Source: an uncultured Erysipelotrichaceae bacterium (GTDB lineage Bacteria; Bacillota_I; Bacilli_A; RF39; UBA660). Taken from it: 14,263 nucleotides of DNA. Below are positions 1 through 6,673 of the stretch, piece after piece. The DNA is taken from positions 1-14,263 of the forward strand of contig CADBLY010000082.1 of the NCBI GenBank assembly GCA_902795725.1. Direction: 5' to 3'. Numbering within the stretch: the first letter of the stretch is position 1; each line of letters starts with the position of its first letter. The notes beneath the pieces are model-generated. The model did no database searches and had not been told where the DNA came from. It was given only the letters and a program-made list of their open reading frames with translations. The position numbers and the translations under genes are program-made.

Positions 1-64
1 AAAAATTTGAGTGTGTTTAAAATAATATAACAGTAATTAAAATACAGAAAAAAATATTATGATG

Positions 65-93
65 TTACTCTTTTTATATATTTAGTGTATAAT
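65..93 (+). promoter_or_regulatory. Probable mgtE promoter
   Basis: A perfect -10 box TATAAT lies at 88-93, with a weak -35 candidate TTACTC at 65-70 (17-bp spacer). The -10 is followed by six bases and then the Shine-Dalgarno-like GGATGTGAT at 100-108, so the predicted leader is only about 12 nt. That leaves no room for an M-box Mg2+ riboswitch. Confidence 0.55.
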
Positions 94-111
94 ATAAGCG
101 GATGTGATGTT

Positions 112-1443
112 ATGGATAATATAAAGGAATTAATTAATAGTAAAAAATATGCGGATATTAAAAGTATTTTAATTGATATGAGTGAAGCTGATATTGCTGA
201 AATTTTTGAAGAATTAAATAATGATAATTTAATTACTATATTTAGATTGCTTCCAAAAGATTTAGCTGCTTTAGTATTTTCATACTTAGATATAGAAAAG
301 CAACAAGTTATTATTGAATCATTATCTACTAAGGAAGCAGCATCTATAATTGATAATATGTATGCTGATGATGCAGCTGATTTAATTGATGAGATGCCTG
401 CTAATATAGTTAAACAATTACTTGCTAATACAACCCCTGAAACAAGACATGATATTAATTTTTTACTTAGGTATCCTGATGATTCGGCTGGTAGTTTAAT
501 GACTGTTGAGTTTGTTGATATTAAAGAGAATTGTACTGTCAAAGAAGCTATGGAAAGAATAAAAAAGCAAGCTAAAGATACTGAACATATTAATACTACT
601 TATGTGGTTGATAATAAAAGAAAATTACTGGGAAGCGTATCTTTAAAGGATATTATTATAAGTAATGATGATACCATTATTAAAGATATTATGGATCATA
701 TTAGTACTAATATTAATACTTTAACTGACCAAGAAGATGTAGCTAATGAATTTAAAAAATATGATGTTACATCTCTACCGGTAGTTGATTTAGAAAATAG
801 ATTAGTTGGTATTATTACTGTAGATGATATTATGGATATTGTCGAAGAAGAAACAACTGAGGATATTGAAAAAATGGCAGCTATTACACCTAATGATAAA
901 CCATATATGAAAACAGGTGTGTTTGAAACGTGGAAAAAAAGAATTCCTTGGTTACTTATCCTAATGATATCGGCGGCCTTTACTGGAAAAATTATTCAAA
1001 CTTATGAAAATGCTTTAGCTAGCTATGTTGTTTTGACATCATTTATTCCAATGTTTATGGATACAGGCGGTAATGCTGGTGGGCAAGCATCAGTAACTAT
1101 CATTAGGTCATTATCTTTAAATGAAATTGATTTTAAAGATATATTTAAAATTATGTGGAAAGAAATACGTGTAGCTATTCTGATTGGTATTACTTTAGCA
1201 GTAGCTAATTTTATTAAATTAATGGTTATAGATCAAGTATCTGTTTCAATTGCACTAGTTGTTTGTTTAACACTAATTGTTACGGTATTTTGTGCGAAAA
1301 TAGTAGGTTGTACATTACCACTACTTGCTAAGAAGATTGGTTTTGACCCAGCGGTAATGGCTAGTCCTTTTATAACAACAATTGTTGATGCATTATCATT
1401 AATTATATATTTTACTATTGCTACTCATCTTCTTACAATATAA
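112..1443 (+). CDS. mgtE: MgtE-family magnesium transporter
   Basis: 443-aa Mg2+ channel/transporter of the cytoplasmic membrane, a usual length for the family. The order is an N-terminal helical MgtE_N domain (about 1-125), two CBS domains (about 130-190 and 194-250) that in known MgtE act as the cytosolic Mg2+ sensor, and a membrane domain from about 276 with roughly five helices. The pore signature DTGGNAGGQA is at about 317-326. The last helix carries the acidic residue of TTIVDALSL (D426), corresponding to the pore Mg2+ ligand of characterised MgtE. I chose ATG at 112, nine codons inside the longest frame, because GGATGTGAT sits 3 nt upstream; the earlier GTG at 85 overlaps the -10 box. 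The gene is monocistronic and converges on the ylbL-like gene, with stops 7 nt apart. Confidence 0.95.
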   Translation: MDNIKELINSKKYADIKSILIDMSEADIAEIFEELNNDNLITIFRLLPKDLAALVFSYLDIEKQQVIIESLSTKEAASIIDNMYADDAADLIDEMPANIVKQLLANTTPETRHDINFLLRYPDDSAGSLMTVEFVDIKENCTVKEAMERIKKQAKDTEHINTTYVVDNKRKLLGSVSLKDIIISNDDTIIKDIMDHISTNINTLTDQEDVANEFKKYDVTSLPVVDLENRLVGIITVDDIMDIVEEETTEDIEKMAAITPNDKPYMKTGVFETWKKRIPWLLILMISAAFTGKIIQTYENALASYVVLTSFIPMFMDTGGNAGGQASVTIIRSLSLNEIDFKDIFKIMWKEIRVAILIGITLAVANFIKLMVIDQVSVSIALVVCLTLIVTVFCAKIVGCTLPLLAKKIGFDPAVMASPFITTIVDALSLIIYFTIATHLLTI

Positions 1444-1464
1444 AAAGGACTCAGTCCTTTTTTT
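1442..1464. terminator. Bidirectional terminator between mgtE and ylbL
   Basis: Inverted repeat with arms AAAAAGGAC (1442-1450) and GTCCTTTTT (1454-1462), a 3-nt loop, and T-runs on both strands. It overlaps the stop codons of both convergent genes. Confidence 0.85.
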
Positions 1465-2434
1465 GTAAGTAATTTAATGCTTCATCAAAGGTTGATACTC
1501 CTACTATTTTTATTTTATAGTGGTTTTTTTTCTTAACTTTTAATGCTTCTTTTAAGTTATCTTTTGGTACTAAGAATAAATCAACATGTTTTTTTACTAC
1601 TCCTTTAATTTTATATTTTATACCATCAATCGGCCCTACTTGACCATTTTTATCAATTGTTCCTGTTCCAACTATTGTTTTTCCATGTGTTATATCTTGT
1701 TTTACTAATGAATTATATATAGCTAAACTTAACATTAATCCACCACTAGGTCCTGATTCATCTTTTCTATAATTATATTTAATATCTGGGTCTACTTTTA
1801 AATTGCTTATTTCTAATATACTTATTCCTAGCATTAATCTATTATCTGCTTTTATAATTTTAGCTTTTCTTTTATATTCTTTGTCTTTATTTTTAACAGT
1901 GATAATTACTTGATCATTTTCATTATAGCTACTTATTATTTTATTTAAGGTATCTTTATTATCTATTCTTTTATTATCTATATATTCTATTTTATCTTTT
2001 ATTTGTAGATCTGTTTTGCTTTCTTTAAATATATATTCTACATATAAATCATTACTTGTTATACTAACTTTTTTATTGGCTTTTTTATAAGCTAGGTAGG
2101 TAGCATTATTATAGGCTTGTTCTAATGCTAGTTTATCAATATAGTTATAGTCCTGATTCATTACTACTTTATTCTTTTTTTCTATATCCCAGTTTTTATT
2201 TAATAGTGCGATTAATAAAGATATTACCCTACCATCATACTCTGATACATAAGATAGATTTAAACTACCTTTTATTTTATAACTATTATCAATAGATACT
2301 CTATCATTGATATTTATTAATCCACCAGGAGCATTTATATAATATGGCAATGGTATTATTGAAATAATAAATAATACTATATATATTATTAAAAACTTAT
2401 ATGTATCTTTAATAAATGTTTTAATTTTTTTCAT
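1451..2434 (-). CDS. ylbL: YlbL/SepM-type Lon-like serine protease with PDZ domain
   Basis: 327-aa membrane-anchored peptidase. It has a short basic N-terminus, one transmembrane segment (about 13-32), a PDZ-like region (about 130-195) and a C-terminal Lon-type proteolytic domain. The catalytic Ser/Lys dyad is visible: S230 in GPSGG and K275 in GIKYK. TGTID and VGPIDGI around 257-271 match the Lon fold. In Streptococcus, SepM processes a competence pheromone, and in Bacillus YlbL is linked to DNA-damage checkpoint recovery; the substrate here is unknown. ATG at 2434 is preceded by GGTGAT with a 3-nt gap. The gene has its own candidate promoter, embedded in the upstream gene's terminator palindrome, and shares a terminator with mgtE. 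Confidence 0.9.
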   Translation of the reverse strand: MKKIKTFIKDTYKFLIIYIVLFIISIIPLPYYINAPGGLININDRVSIDNSYKIKGSLNLSYVSEYDGRVISLLIALLNKNWDIEKKNKVVMNQDYNYIDKLALEQAYNNATYLAYKKANKKVSITSNDLYVEYIFKESKTDLQIKDKIEYIDNKRIDNKDTLNKIISSYNENDQVIITVKNKDKEYKRKAKIIKADNRLMLGISILEISNLKVDPDIKYNYRKDESGPSGGLMLSLAIYNSLVKQDITHGKTIVGTGTIDKNGQVGPIDGIKYKIKGVVKKHVDLFLVPKDNLKEALKVKKKNHYKIKIVGVSTFDEALNYLQKKD

Positions 2435-2449
2435 TTTATCACCTATATA

Positions 2450-2478
2450 AGTATATCAAAAGAATTGGATATATCCAA
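2450..2478 (-). promoter_or_regulatory. Probable ylbL promoter
   Basis: On the minus strand, -35 TTGGAT (2473-2478), a 17-bp spacer and -10 TATACT (2450-2455), followed by six bases and the GGTGAT SD (2438-2443). The -35 lies inside the palindrome that terminates the upstream gene. Confidence 0.5.
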
Positions 2479-2482
2479 TTCT
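2458..2482 (-). terminator. Terminator hairpin of the 306-aa gene
   Basis: Perfect palindrome with arms AGAATTGGA and TCCAATTCT around TATA (2461-2482). On the minus strand a short T-rich tail follows. The TAG stop of the upstream gene (2481-2483) enters the stem. The T-tract is short, so termination may be partial. Confidence 0.55.
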
Positions 2483-3401
2483 ATTTTATTTTTTTATAAT
2501 GAATTATTTCCTCCCATAGATTATTAATATCACATTTATTACTACAATAATCTAAAAACATTGATTTATCTATTTCATAAAAATTTCCTTTAGTTGGTAA
2601 TTTATTATTGTTAGGAGAAATGTTTTTTCCAATATAATATTTATCAATATTTGTTAAATTGCTAATCTCTTTAGGATATTGATATTTTATTTTTAAACTT
2701 TTTAAAATACTATTTTTTGGACATTTCCAAATATATTCTTGTTTTGTATAATTATCTTCCGGATCAATTTTTAATACGGTTTTTATTCCTTTATCATCTA
2801 AATAATAATTATATTTTTGAGTCTTTTTCATTCTGACTTGCTGTATTCCCATTTTGTTATATATTTCTAATAGTACTGTGTTGTAAACATGATAAAAGGT
2901 TTTATTATTTTTTTTGTGTTCTAAAGCATTGCGTTTTTCATATTTAATGCTTACATTATCTCTTTCAATATTTAATTTTCCCCTTGTTTTGATATGATCA
3001 TATTCTACTGCATAAGTAATACTTTTAAAACTTAATTCTAATCCAAATTTATATTCTTTATTATCTATTTTAATATTTCCTATAAATGATTTATTATTTA
3101 TGACGAAGTTTCCATAATTAACAATAAAGAAGGCTTTCATGATAATTCTATTTAGAAATTCTTCATCAAAAATAGTTTTCTTTAAATAATTAATCATTTT
3201 CATTACTTTATAATTAAGATCATTACTATAGGTATTTTTTTCTTTTTTGATTATCTTTTTATAATCATTTATATCAATTTCTACATCTTTGGCATTCTTA
3301 TATATTTCCATCAAATTAAAAGAAGGCATTAGGATTGTTTGATTATATTCGTCAATCGTTTTTTCTTTTAAAAATGGTAATTTGTTTTTTAAATGAATCA
3401 T
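2481..3401 (-). CDS. Hypothetical protein, 306 aa, family not recognised
   Basis: I do not recognise this protein. It is 306 aa, rich in Lys, Asn, Ile and Tyr, with no signal peptide and no convincing transmembrane segment, so it is probably cytoplasmic. The middle (about 95-190) alternates short hydrophobic and charged stretches that look like beta strands (for example IGNIKIDNKEYKFGLELSF). The C-terminus has a CSNKC pair about 20 residues from the end. I see no nuclease, kinase or helix-turn-helix motif with confidence. The start is well supported: AAGGAGG sits 7 nt before ATG at 3401. It has a perfect consensus promoter and its own terminator, so it looks like an actively expressed single gene. 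Codon use resembles its neighbours. Confidence 0.75.
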   Translation of the reverse strand: MIHLKNKLPFLKEKTIDEYNQTILMPSFNLMEIYKNAKDVEIDINDYKKIIKKEKNTYSNDLNYKVMKMINYLKKTIFDEEFLNRIIMKAFFIVNYGNFVINNKSFIGNIKIDNKEYKFGLELSFKSITYAVEYDHIKTRGKLNIERDNVSIKYEKRNALEHKKNNKTFYHVYNTVLLEIYNKMGIQQVRMKKTQKYNYYLDDKGIKTVLKIDPEDNYTKQEYIWKCPKNSILKSLKIKYQYPKEISNLTNIDKYYIGKNISPNNNKLPTKGNFYEIDKSMFLDYCSNKCDINNLWEEIIHYKKIK

Positions 3402-3430
3402 CCATATTCCTCCTTAAGATATTAGTAAAT

Positions 3431-3459
3431 ATTATATTTTTTATTGAAACCTTTGTCAA
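3431..3459 (-). promoter_or_regulatory. Consensus sigma-A promoter of the 306-aa gene
   Basis: On the minus strand, TTGACA (3454-3459), a 17-bp spacer and TATAAT (3431-3436): a 12/12 match to the consensus with ideal spacing. The predicted start is near 3424, giving a leader of about 22 nt that contains AAGGAGG. It is the strongest promoter in the window. Confidence 0.9.
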
Positions 3460-3471
3460 TAGTATTTATCC

Positions 3472-3505
3472 AAAAAGAAAAAATATACCCGAAAGTATAT
3501 TTTTT
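3472..3505 (-). terminator. Terminator of the DUF5684-like gene
   Basis: 11-bp stem with arms AAAAAATATAC (3478-3488) and GTATATTTTTT (3495-3505) around CCGAAA. It lies just downstream of the stop at 3517-3519, and the minus-strand transcript ends in a U-rich run. Confidence 0.75.
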
Positions 3506-3516
3506 TAAGTACGTTC

Positions 3517-3891
3517 TTATTCTTGATATTCTGCAGAACCAAATGCTAAAATTGCTTGGAAAATTGTTGATAAGAATAATAATCCAAATCCAAATCCAAC
3601 GCCTTTACCAAATTTTTTAGCAAGTTTGAATGGAAGCATAATAGCAAATACAATGTTAACAAATGGTATTAACATGAATAAGAAATACCAACCATTACCA
3701 AAGGCAATTTTGAATTCTATATATAAATTATAGAATGGTACAATTGCTGCCCAACCTGGTTCTTTAGCTTTATCAAATATTTTCCACATACATACGAATG
3801 AGAATACTGCTAGAGCAATATAAAAAATTAATGTAGGTGCAGATATTTTTAAAGCATCAGCTGTACTTGTTGTTGTGTAAGCATAATCCAT
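3517..3891 (-). CDS. DUF5684-like small integral membrane protein
   Basis: 124-aa hydrophobic protein with about four membrane-associated segments. The layout matches the DUF5684 family as I recall it: a first helix followed by KIFDKAKEPGWAAIVPFYNLY, then a hydrophobic hairpin (WYFLFMLIPFVNIVFAI), then KLAKKFGKGVGFGFGLLFL and a short acidic tail. These proteins are sometimes found beside signal-peptidase-like genes; their function is unknown to me. I chose ATG at 3891 because AAAGGAG lies 8 nt upstream. A GTG three codons earlier would overlap that ribosome site. It has its own extended -10 promoter and terminator, so it is probably monocistronic. Confidence 0.8.
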   Translation of the reverse strand: MDYAYTTTSTADALKISAPTLIFYIALAVFSFVCMWKIFDKAKEPGWAAIVPFYNLYIEFKIAFGNGWYFLFMLIPFVNIVFAIMLPFKLAKKFGKGVGFGFGLLFLSTIFQAILAFGSAEYQE

Positions 3892-3924
3892 AAAACGCAC
3901 TCCTTTCTTTCTAGTTTCAAGCTT

Positions 3925-3953
3925 ATTGTACCATTTTTTATTATACTTTTCAA
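3925..3953 (-). promoter_or_regulatory. Promoter of the DUF5684-like gene
   Basis: On the minus strand, TTGAAA (3948-3953), a 17-bp spacer and TACAAT (3925-3930), with TG one base before the -10 (extended -10). It directly abuts the stop codon of the HD-domain gene. Confidence 0.75.
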
Positions 3954-4382
3954 TTATTTTTCAAATATTTCTTTTATAGCTTCTATTTTATCAAATAAAC
4001 AGACTATCCATGCTTCTTTATACTTAGGAAATGTCCAAAAAGTGATAGGAAACATATGAGAATATATAATATTTTCTTCTATTTTAGTTAGTTTAAAATA
4101 TCTTTTAGCAGTATCTAAAGCAATAGATTGATGTCTAAAGGTATGAAATTTAACTTTTGTGTGGTGCCAATTATAGAGATATAAATCATGAAGAAGTGCA
4201 CCTACAACTAAATCTTTTTTGGAACAATTAATATGATGTTTATTAATAAACAATAAAGAAGATTGTGCAACATTAATAGAATGAGTATAAAGATTTGTAT
4301 TACCATGAGAAGGATATTTCTTTAAATCTATGAATACTTTTTTATTAATTATATCTTTGCTTAGTTTATTAAATTCTTTCAT
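3954..4382 (-). CDS. HD-domain phosphohydrolase-like protein
   Basis: 142-aa soluble protein of the HD superfamily, whose members are metal-dependent phosphohydrolases. The ligand pattern is visible: H34 in YTHSINVA, the H65-D66 pair in ALLHDLYLYNW, further histidines in the 73-84 stretch and at SHM (H109), and D131 in LFDKIEA. It is a minimal stand-alone HD domain with no fused sensor or synthetase. The substrate cannot be inferred. Only one start is reasonable (ATG at 4382), and unusually no Shine-Dalgarno precedes it. CATAAT on the minus strand ends 6 nt before the ATG, which would fit a leaderless transcript. It is divergent from the lipoprotein gene and followed directly by the DUF5684 promoter. 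Confidence 0.85.
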   Translation of the reverse strand: MKEFNKLSKDIINKKVFIDLKKYPSHGNTNLYTHSINVAQSSLLFINKHHINCSKKDLVVGALLHDLYLYNWHHTKVKFHTFRHQSIALDTAKRYFKLTKIEENIIYSHMFPITFWTFPKYKEAWIVCLFDKIEAIKEIFEK

Positions 4383-4411
4383 AGTAATATTATGTAACTA
4401 TTTTTAATAAA

Positions 4412-4417
4412 TATAAT
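4412..4417 (+). promoter_or_regulatory. Candidate -10 box for the lipoprotein gene
   Basis: TATAAT at 4412-4417 on the plus strand would give a leader of about 30 nt. No good -35 is seen; the best is TTATGT with a 16-bp spacer. CATAAT at 4427-4432 is an alternative -10. Confidence 0.3.
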
Positions 4418-4455
4418 ATTTTTGAACATAATAAAAATGATGAAAGGAGAAAATT

Positions 4456-4959
4456 ATGAAAAAAGTATTAACTATTTCTTTATTATCACTTTTACTTTTT
4501 AGTGGATGCAATATGATGAAGGATACTAAAACGAAAGTAACTGAAGAAGTAGAAGAGATGGAAACAGAAATAAATGATAATTTATCAGATATGGAAAAAG
4601 AAGCTATAGAAGATGTTGAAAAAGATAATACCATTAGTAGGGATAAAATAGATGAAGCTGTAACTTATATTCACAAGCATATTGATGATCCTTTTGAATC
4701 AGAAGATGTAACTAAAAAATTATATTATTATAGTTCATATATTGTAGCGAGCGCAGATAAAAAAGGGATTAATATAGATAATGATATTTATACACTAGCT
4801 AAAAATACAAAAAGTTATGTGAGTAGTCTTTATCGAAAAGAAGCAAAAGATACTGATGATACTATTACTACTTTAAGAACTGATATAGATAAAATAGCTA
4901 ATAGATTAGATAATACTAAAGATGATTTAGTTGATAAATTTTATGATTTAATAAGGTAA
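4456..4959 (+). CDS. Small secreted lipoprotein, function unknown
   Basis: 167-aa predicted lipoprotein. It has a basic start (MKK), a hydrophobic h-region, and the lipobox LFSGC with the lipidated Cys at 18; the mature chain would be anchored on the outer face of the membrane. Residues 20-60 are strongly acidic and heptad-like (TEEVEEMETEIND), suggesting a coiled coil. The remainder looks helical (for example the segments starting SRDKIDEAV and TTLRTDIDKIA). No catalytic motif is seen. ATG at 4456 follows AAAGGAG with a 6-nt gap. The gene converges on the PASTA gene and shares its terminator. Its neighbours suggest a cell-envelope role, but that is inference. Confidence 0.8.
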   Translation: MKKVLTISLLSLLLFSGCNMMKDTKTKVTEEVEEMETEINDNLSDMEKEAIEDVEKDNTISRDKIDEAVTYIHKHIDDPFESEDVTKKLYYYSSYIVASADKKGINIDNDIYTLAKNTKSYVSSLYRKEAKDTDDTITTLRTDIDKIANRLDNTKDDLVDKFYDLIR

Positions 4960-4961
4960 AA

Positions 4962-4990
4962 GAATCACTCTTCAACAGGTGATTCCTTTT
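4962..4990. terminator. Bidirectional terminator between lipoprotein and PASTA genes
   Basis: Arms GAATCAC (4962-4968) and GTGATTC (4979-4985) with a 10-nt loop. CCTTTTCTTTT follows on the plus strand and TTTT on the minus strand. It overlaps the end of the convergent minus-strand gene, whose stop is at 4965-4967. Confidence 0.65.
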
Positions 4991-5744
4991 CTTTTGATAC
5001 ATTAAAAGTGATTGTAGTATTATCATCATACTCACTACCACTACTAGGTTTTTGAGAGATAATGATGCCTTCTTCTTTTTCACTTTCTATTTCATTTACT
5101 TCATATTTTATATTTATTTTGTCTTTAATATCATCTAGCTTTTTACCAATATAATTATCTAATCTCTGAACATTATATTTACCAACGGTTAAAACTATTT
5201 TAGAGTTTTTTAAAACAAACTCTCCTTCATCTTTATTACAATCTAATACTTTATTATTGTCAGATTCAGTATCTACTTCTTCTTCCTTAACTTTAACTCT
5301 TAGATTATTATTTTCTAATAATAATACAGCTTGATCTTTATCCATGCCAATAACATTAGGTACTTCTACTGTTTTATCTTGAAAAATATATAATCCTAAT
5401 GCTACTAAACACCCACCTAAAATAAGAACAAGCATAATAAGCAAAAAGATCATAAACTTTTGAAAAGCACTAGTCTTATGAATAATTTCCCGCTCAACAC
5501 TATTATTAACTTCCTTATCTTTATTTTTATTATTATCTTTTCTTTCTTTTGTAATATTTTTATTAATTGTTTTATTCTTTTCCTTATTAATGGTTTTATT
5601 AATTGTTTTATTATTAGTATTTATTTTGGTATTATCTTTAGTACTATAGTCTTCTTCTAATGCTTCTAGGACTAAACTTGATCCACATTTCTTACAATAT
5701 AACCCCTTACCAGAGTTATATGTTCCACATCTTGTACAATACAC
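4965..5744 (-). CDS. Zinc-ribbon, single-TM, two-PASTA-domain membrane protein
   Basis: 259 aa. It has an N-terminal zinc ribbon with CxxC...CxxC (C3, C6, C17, C20), then a low-complexity Lys/Asn-rich linker (about 35-90) with repeated TINK units, then one transmembrane helix (about 96-120). An extracytoplasmic part has two PASTA-like domains (about 126-187 and 190-250, the first opening VEVPNVIGM). PASTA domains bind muropeptides or beta-lactams in Stk/PrkC kinases and some PBPs. There is no kinase or transpeptidase domain here, so this may be a wall sensor or adaptor. The start is GTG at 5744, supported by GGAAGTGAT 3 nt upstream. The zinc ribbon would be cytosolic, as no signal precedes it. 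A lone Cys (169) lies in the first PASTA region. It is monocistronic and convergent with the lipoprotein gene. Confidence 0.85.
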   Translation of the reverse strand: MYCTRCGTYNSGKGLYCKKCGSSLVLEALEEDYSTKDNTKINTNNKTINKTINKEKNKTINKNITKERKDNNKNKDKEVNNSVEREIIHKTSAFQKFMIFLLIMLVLILGGCLVALGLYIFQDKTVEVPNVIGMDKDQAVLLLENNNLRVKVKEEEVDTESDNNKVLDCNKDEGEFVLKNSKIVLTVGKYNVQRLDNYIGKKLDDIKDKINIKYEVNEIESEKEEGIIISQKPSSGSEYDDNTTITFNVSKEKESPVEE

Positions 5745-5766
5745 AATATCACTTCCTTCGAGTAAT

Positions 5767-5794
5767 ATTATACACCTATATAGATTTTAGACAA
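5767..5794 (-). promoter_or_regulatory. Promoter of the PASTA gene
   Basis: On the minus strand, TTGTCT (5789-5794), a 16-bp spacer and TATAAT (5767-5772). The predicted leader is about 16 nt and includes GGAAGTGAT before the GTG start. Confidence 0.6.
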
Positions 5795-5799
5795 AATTG

Positions 5800-5869
5800 A
5801 AAAAAGTTAGCATTTGCTAACTAAAATAACGCAATTTATTATGTGAACAATTTATTATGCGTTATTTTT
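5800..5869 (-). terminator. Tandem terminator hairpins after efp
   Basis: Two hairpins follow efp on the minus strand. The first has 11-bp arms AAAATAACGCA (5823-5833) and TGCGTTATTTT (5858-5868) around a 24-nt loop. The second has arms GTTAGCA (5806-5812) and TGCTAAC (5815-5821) and ends in six Ts, making it a classical intrinsic terminator. The same GTTAGCA stem recurs at 13939-13954. Confidence 0.8.
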
Positions 5870-5872
5870 TAT

Positions 5873-6430
5873 TTAGGCTCTTGATGAATATTTTCCATCA
5901 GCCGTATATATTACTATTTTTTCACCAGTTTCGATAAACAATGGTACTCTAACTGTTAATCCCGTTTCTAATGTTGCATCTTTTGTAGCGTTATTTGTGG
6001 TATTTCCTTTTACAGCTGGTTCAGTATGAGTTACTTCTAGAGTAACTTTTTCTGGTAATATTACTCCTAGTAATTCTCCTTCATAGAAGGATAATAATAC
6101 ATCTAAACCTTCTGTTAAATAATTAACATCATTTCCTAGTTGATCTTTAGTTAGCTCCATTTGTTCATATGTTTCCATATTCATAAAGTTATAGGAATCA
6201 CCATTTGCATATAAAAATTGCATTCCTACTTTTTCTATTATTGCTTTTTCAAGTTTTACTCCTGAATTAAATCTTTTTTCAATAATAGATCCTGTACGAA
6301 GATTTTTTAGTTTTACTTGAACAAAGGCTGCGCCTTTTCCTGGTTTAACATGAGAAAATTCCATAACAGTATAAATATTTCCTTCAAATAGTATAGTCAT
6401 ACCATTTTTAATATCATTAACATTAACCAT
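5873..6430 (-). CDS. efp: Translation elongation factor P
   Basis: 185-aa EF-P, the normal length. EF-P binds ribosomes stalled on polyproline between the P and E sites and stimulates peptide-bond formation. The three beta-barrel domains fit: KOW-like I (about 1-63), OB II (about 64-127) and OB III (about 130-185). The loop HVKPGKGAAF presents K32 at the position modified in characterised EF-Ps, in B. subtilis by 5-aminopentanolylation; no modification enzyme is in this window. Start ATG 6430 follows AAAGGAG with a 6-nt gap. It begins 14 nt after the rpmG stop and is surely co-transcribed with it. Tandem hairpins terminate the unit. Confidence 0.97.
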   Translation of the reverse strand: MVNVNDIKNGMTILFEGNIYTVMEFSHVKPGKGAAFVQVKLKNLRTGSIIEKRFNSGVKLEKAIIEKVGMQFLYANGDSYNFMNMETYEQMELTKDQLGNDVNYLTEGLDVLLSFYEGELLGVILPEKVTLEVTHTEPAVKGNTTNNATKDATLETGLTVRVPLFIETGEKIVIYTADGKYSSRA

Positions 6431-6444
6431 AAATTACTCCTTTA

Positions 6445-6612
6445 CTATTTAGCTTCTTTATGTTCGGTATGTTTACGACAAGTATTACAGAATTTATTTA
6501 GATCTAAACGTTCTGTAGTATTCTTTTTGTTTTTACTTGTACGATAATTTTCGTTTTTGCATTCGCTACATTTTAGTGTAACATTTTGTCTTGCTTCACC
6601 TTTTTTAGCCAT
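6445..6612 (-). CDS. rpmG: 50S ribosomal protein L33, zinc-binding form
   Basis: 55-aa L33 of the large ribosomal subunit. It starts MAKKGEARQNVTLKCSEC and carries two CxxC pairs (C15/C18 and C42/C45), so it is the C+ zinc-ribbon paralogue. Bacillota often also encode a C- form elsewhere, used under zinc limitation. ATG at 6612 follows a strong AAAAGGAGG. It is first in a two-gene unit with efp and has its own promoter overlapping the end of pbpA. In B. subtilis, rpmGA also lies in the region downstream of pbpA (from memory), so the neighbourhood looks ancestral. Confidence 0.96.
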   Translation of the reverse strand: MAKKGEARQNVTLKCSECKNENYRTSKNKKNTTERLDLNKFCNTCRKHTEHKEAK

Positions 6613-6645
6613 AGTTATGCCTCCTTTTTTTCACACAGTATCCAT

Positions 6646-6673
6646 ATTATAACACACTAGCCATAAATTTCAA
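6646..6673 (-). promoter_or_regulatory. rpmG-efp promoter
   Basis: On the minus strand, TTGAAA (6668-6673), a 16-bp spacer and TATAAT (6646-6651), with TG one base upstream (extended -10). The -35 and part of the spacer lie within the last codons of pbpA, so no pbpA terminator separates the units and read-through is possible. Confidence 0.8.

Noticed and set aside
1..111. M-box Mg2+ riboswitch upstream of mgtE
   Set aside because: The predicted transcript start leaves a leader of about 12 nt, and no structured GC-bearing sequence is present.
57..542. Open frame of 161 codons on the minus strand opposite the start of mgtE
   Set aside because: Fully antisense to well-supported mgtE codons, no ribosome site, and a low-complexity Ser/Leu/Ile composition typical of reverse-strand shadows in AT-rich DNA.
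4404..4634. Minus-strand open frame over the lipoprotein start
   Set aside because: Antisense to the signal peptide and acidic region of a gene with a good SD and lipobox; Ser/Val/Ile-rich shadow.
5506..5640. CRISPR-like or tandem DNA repeat
   Set aside because: The repetition is coding low complexity (TINK units) with no regular spacers.
5460..5660. Plus-strand hydrophobic frame opposite the PASTA linker
   Set aside because: The reverse complement of a Lys/Asn-rich repeat reads as Phe/Ile runs; no SD or promoter.
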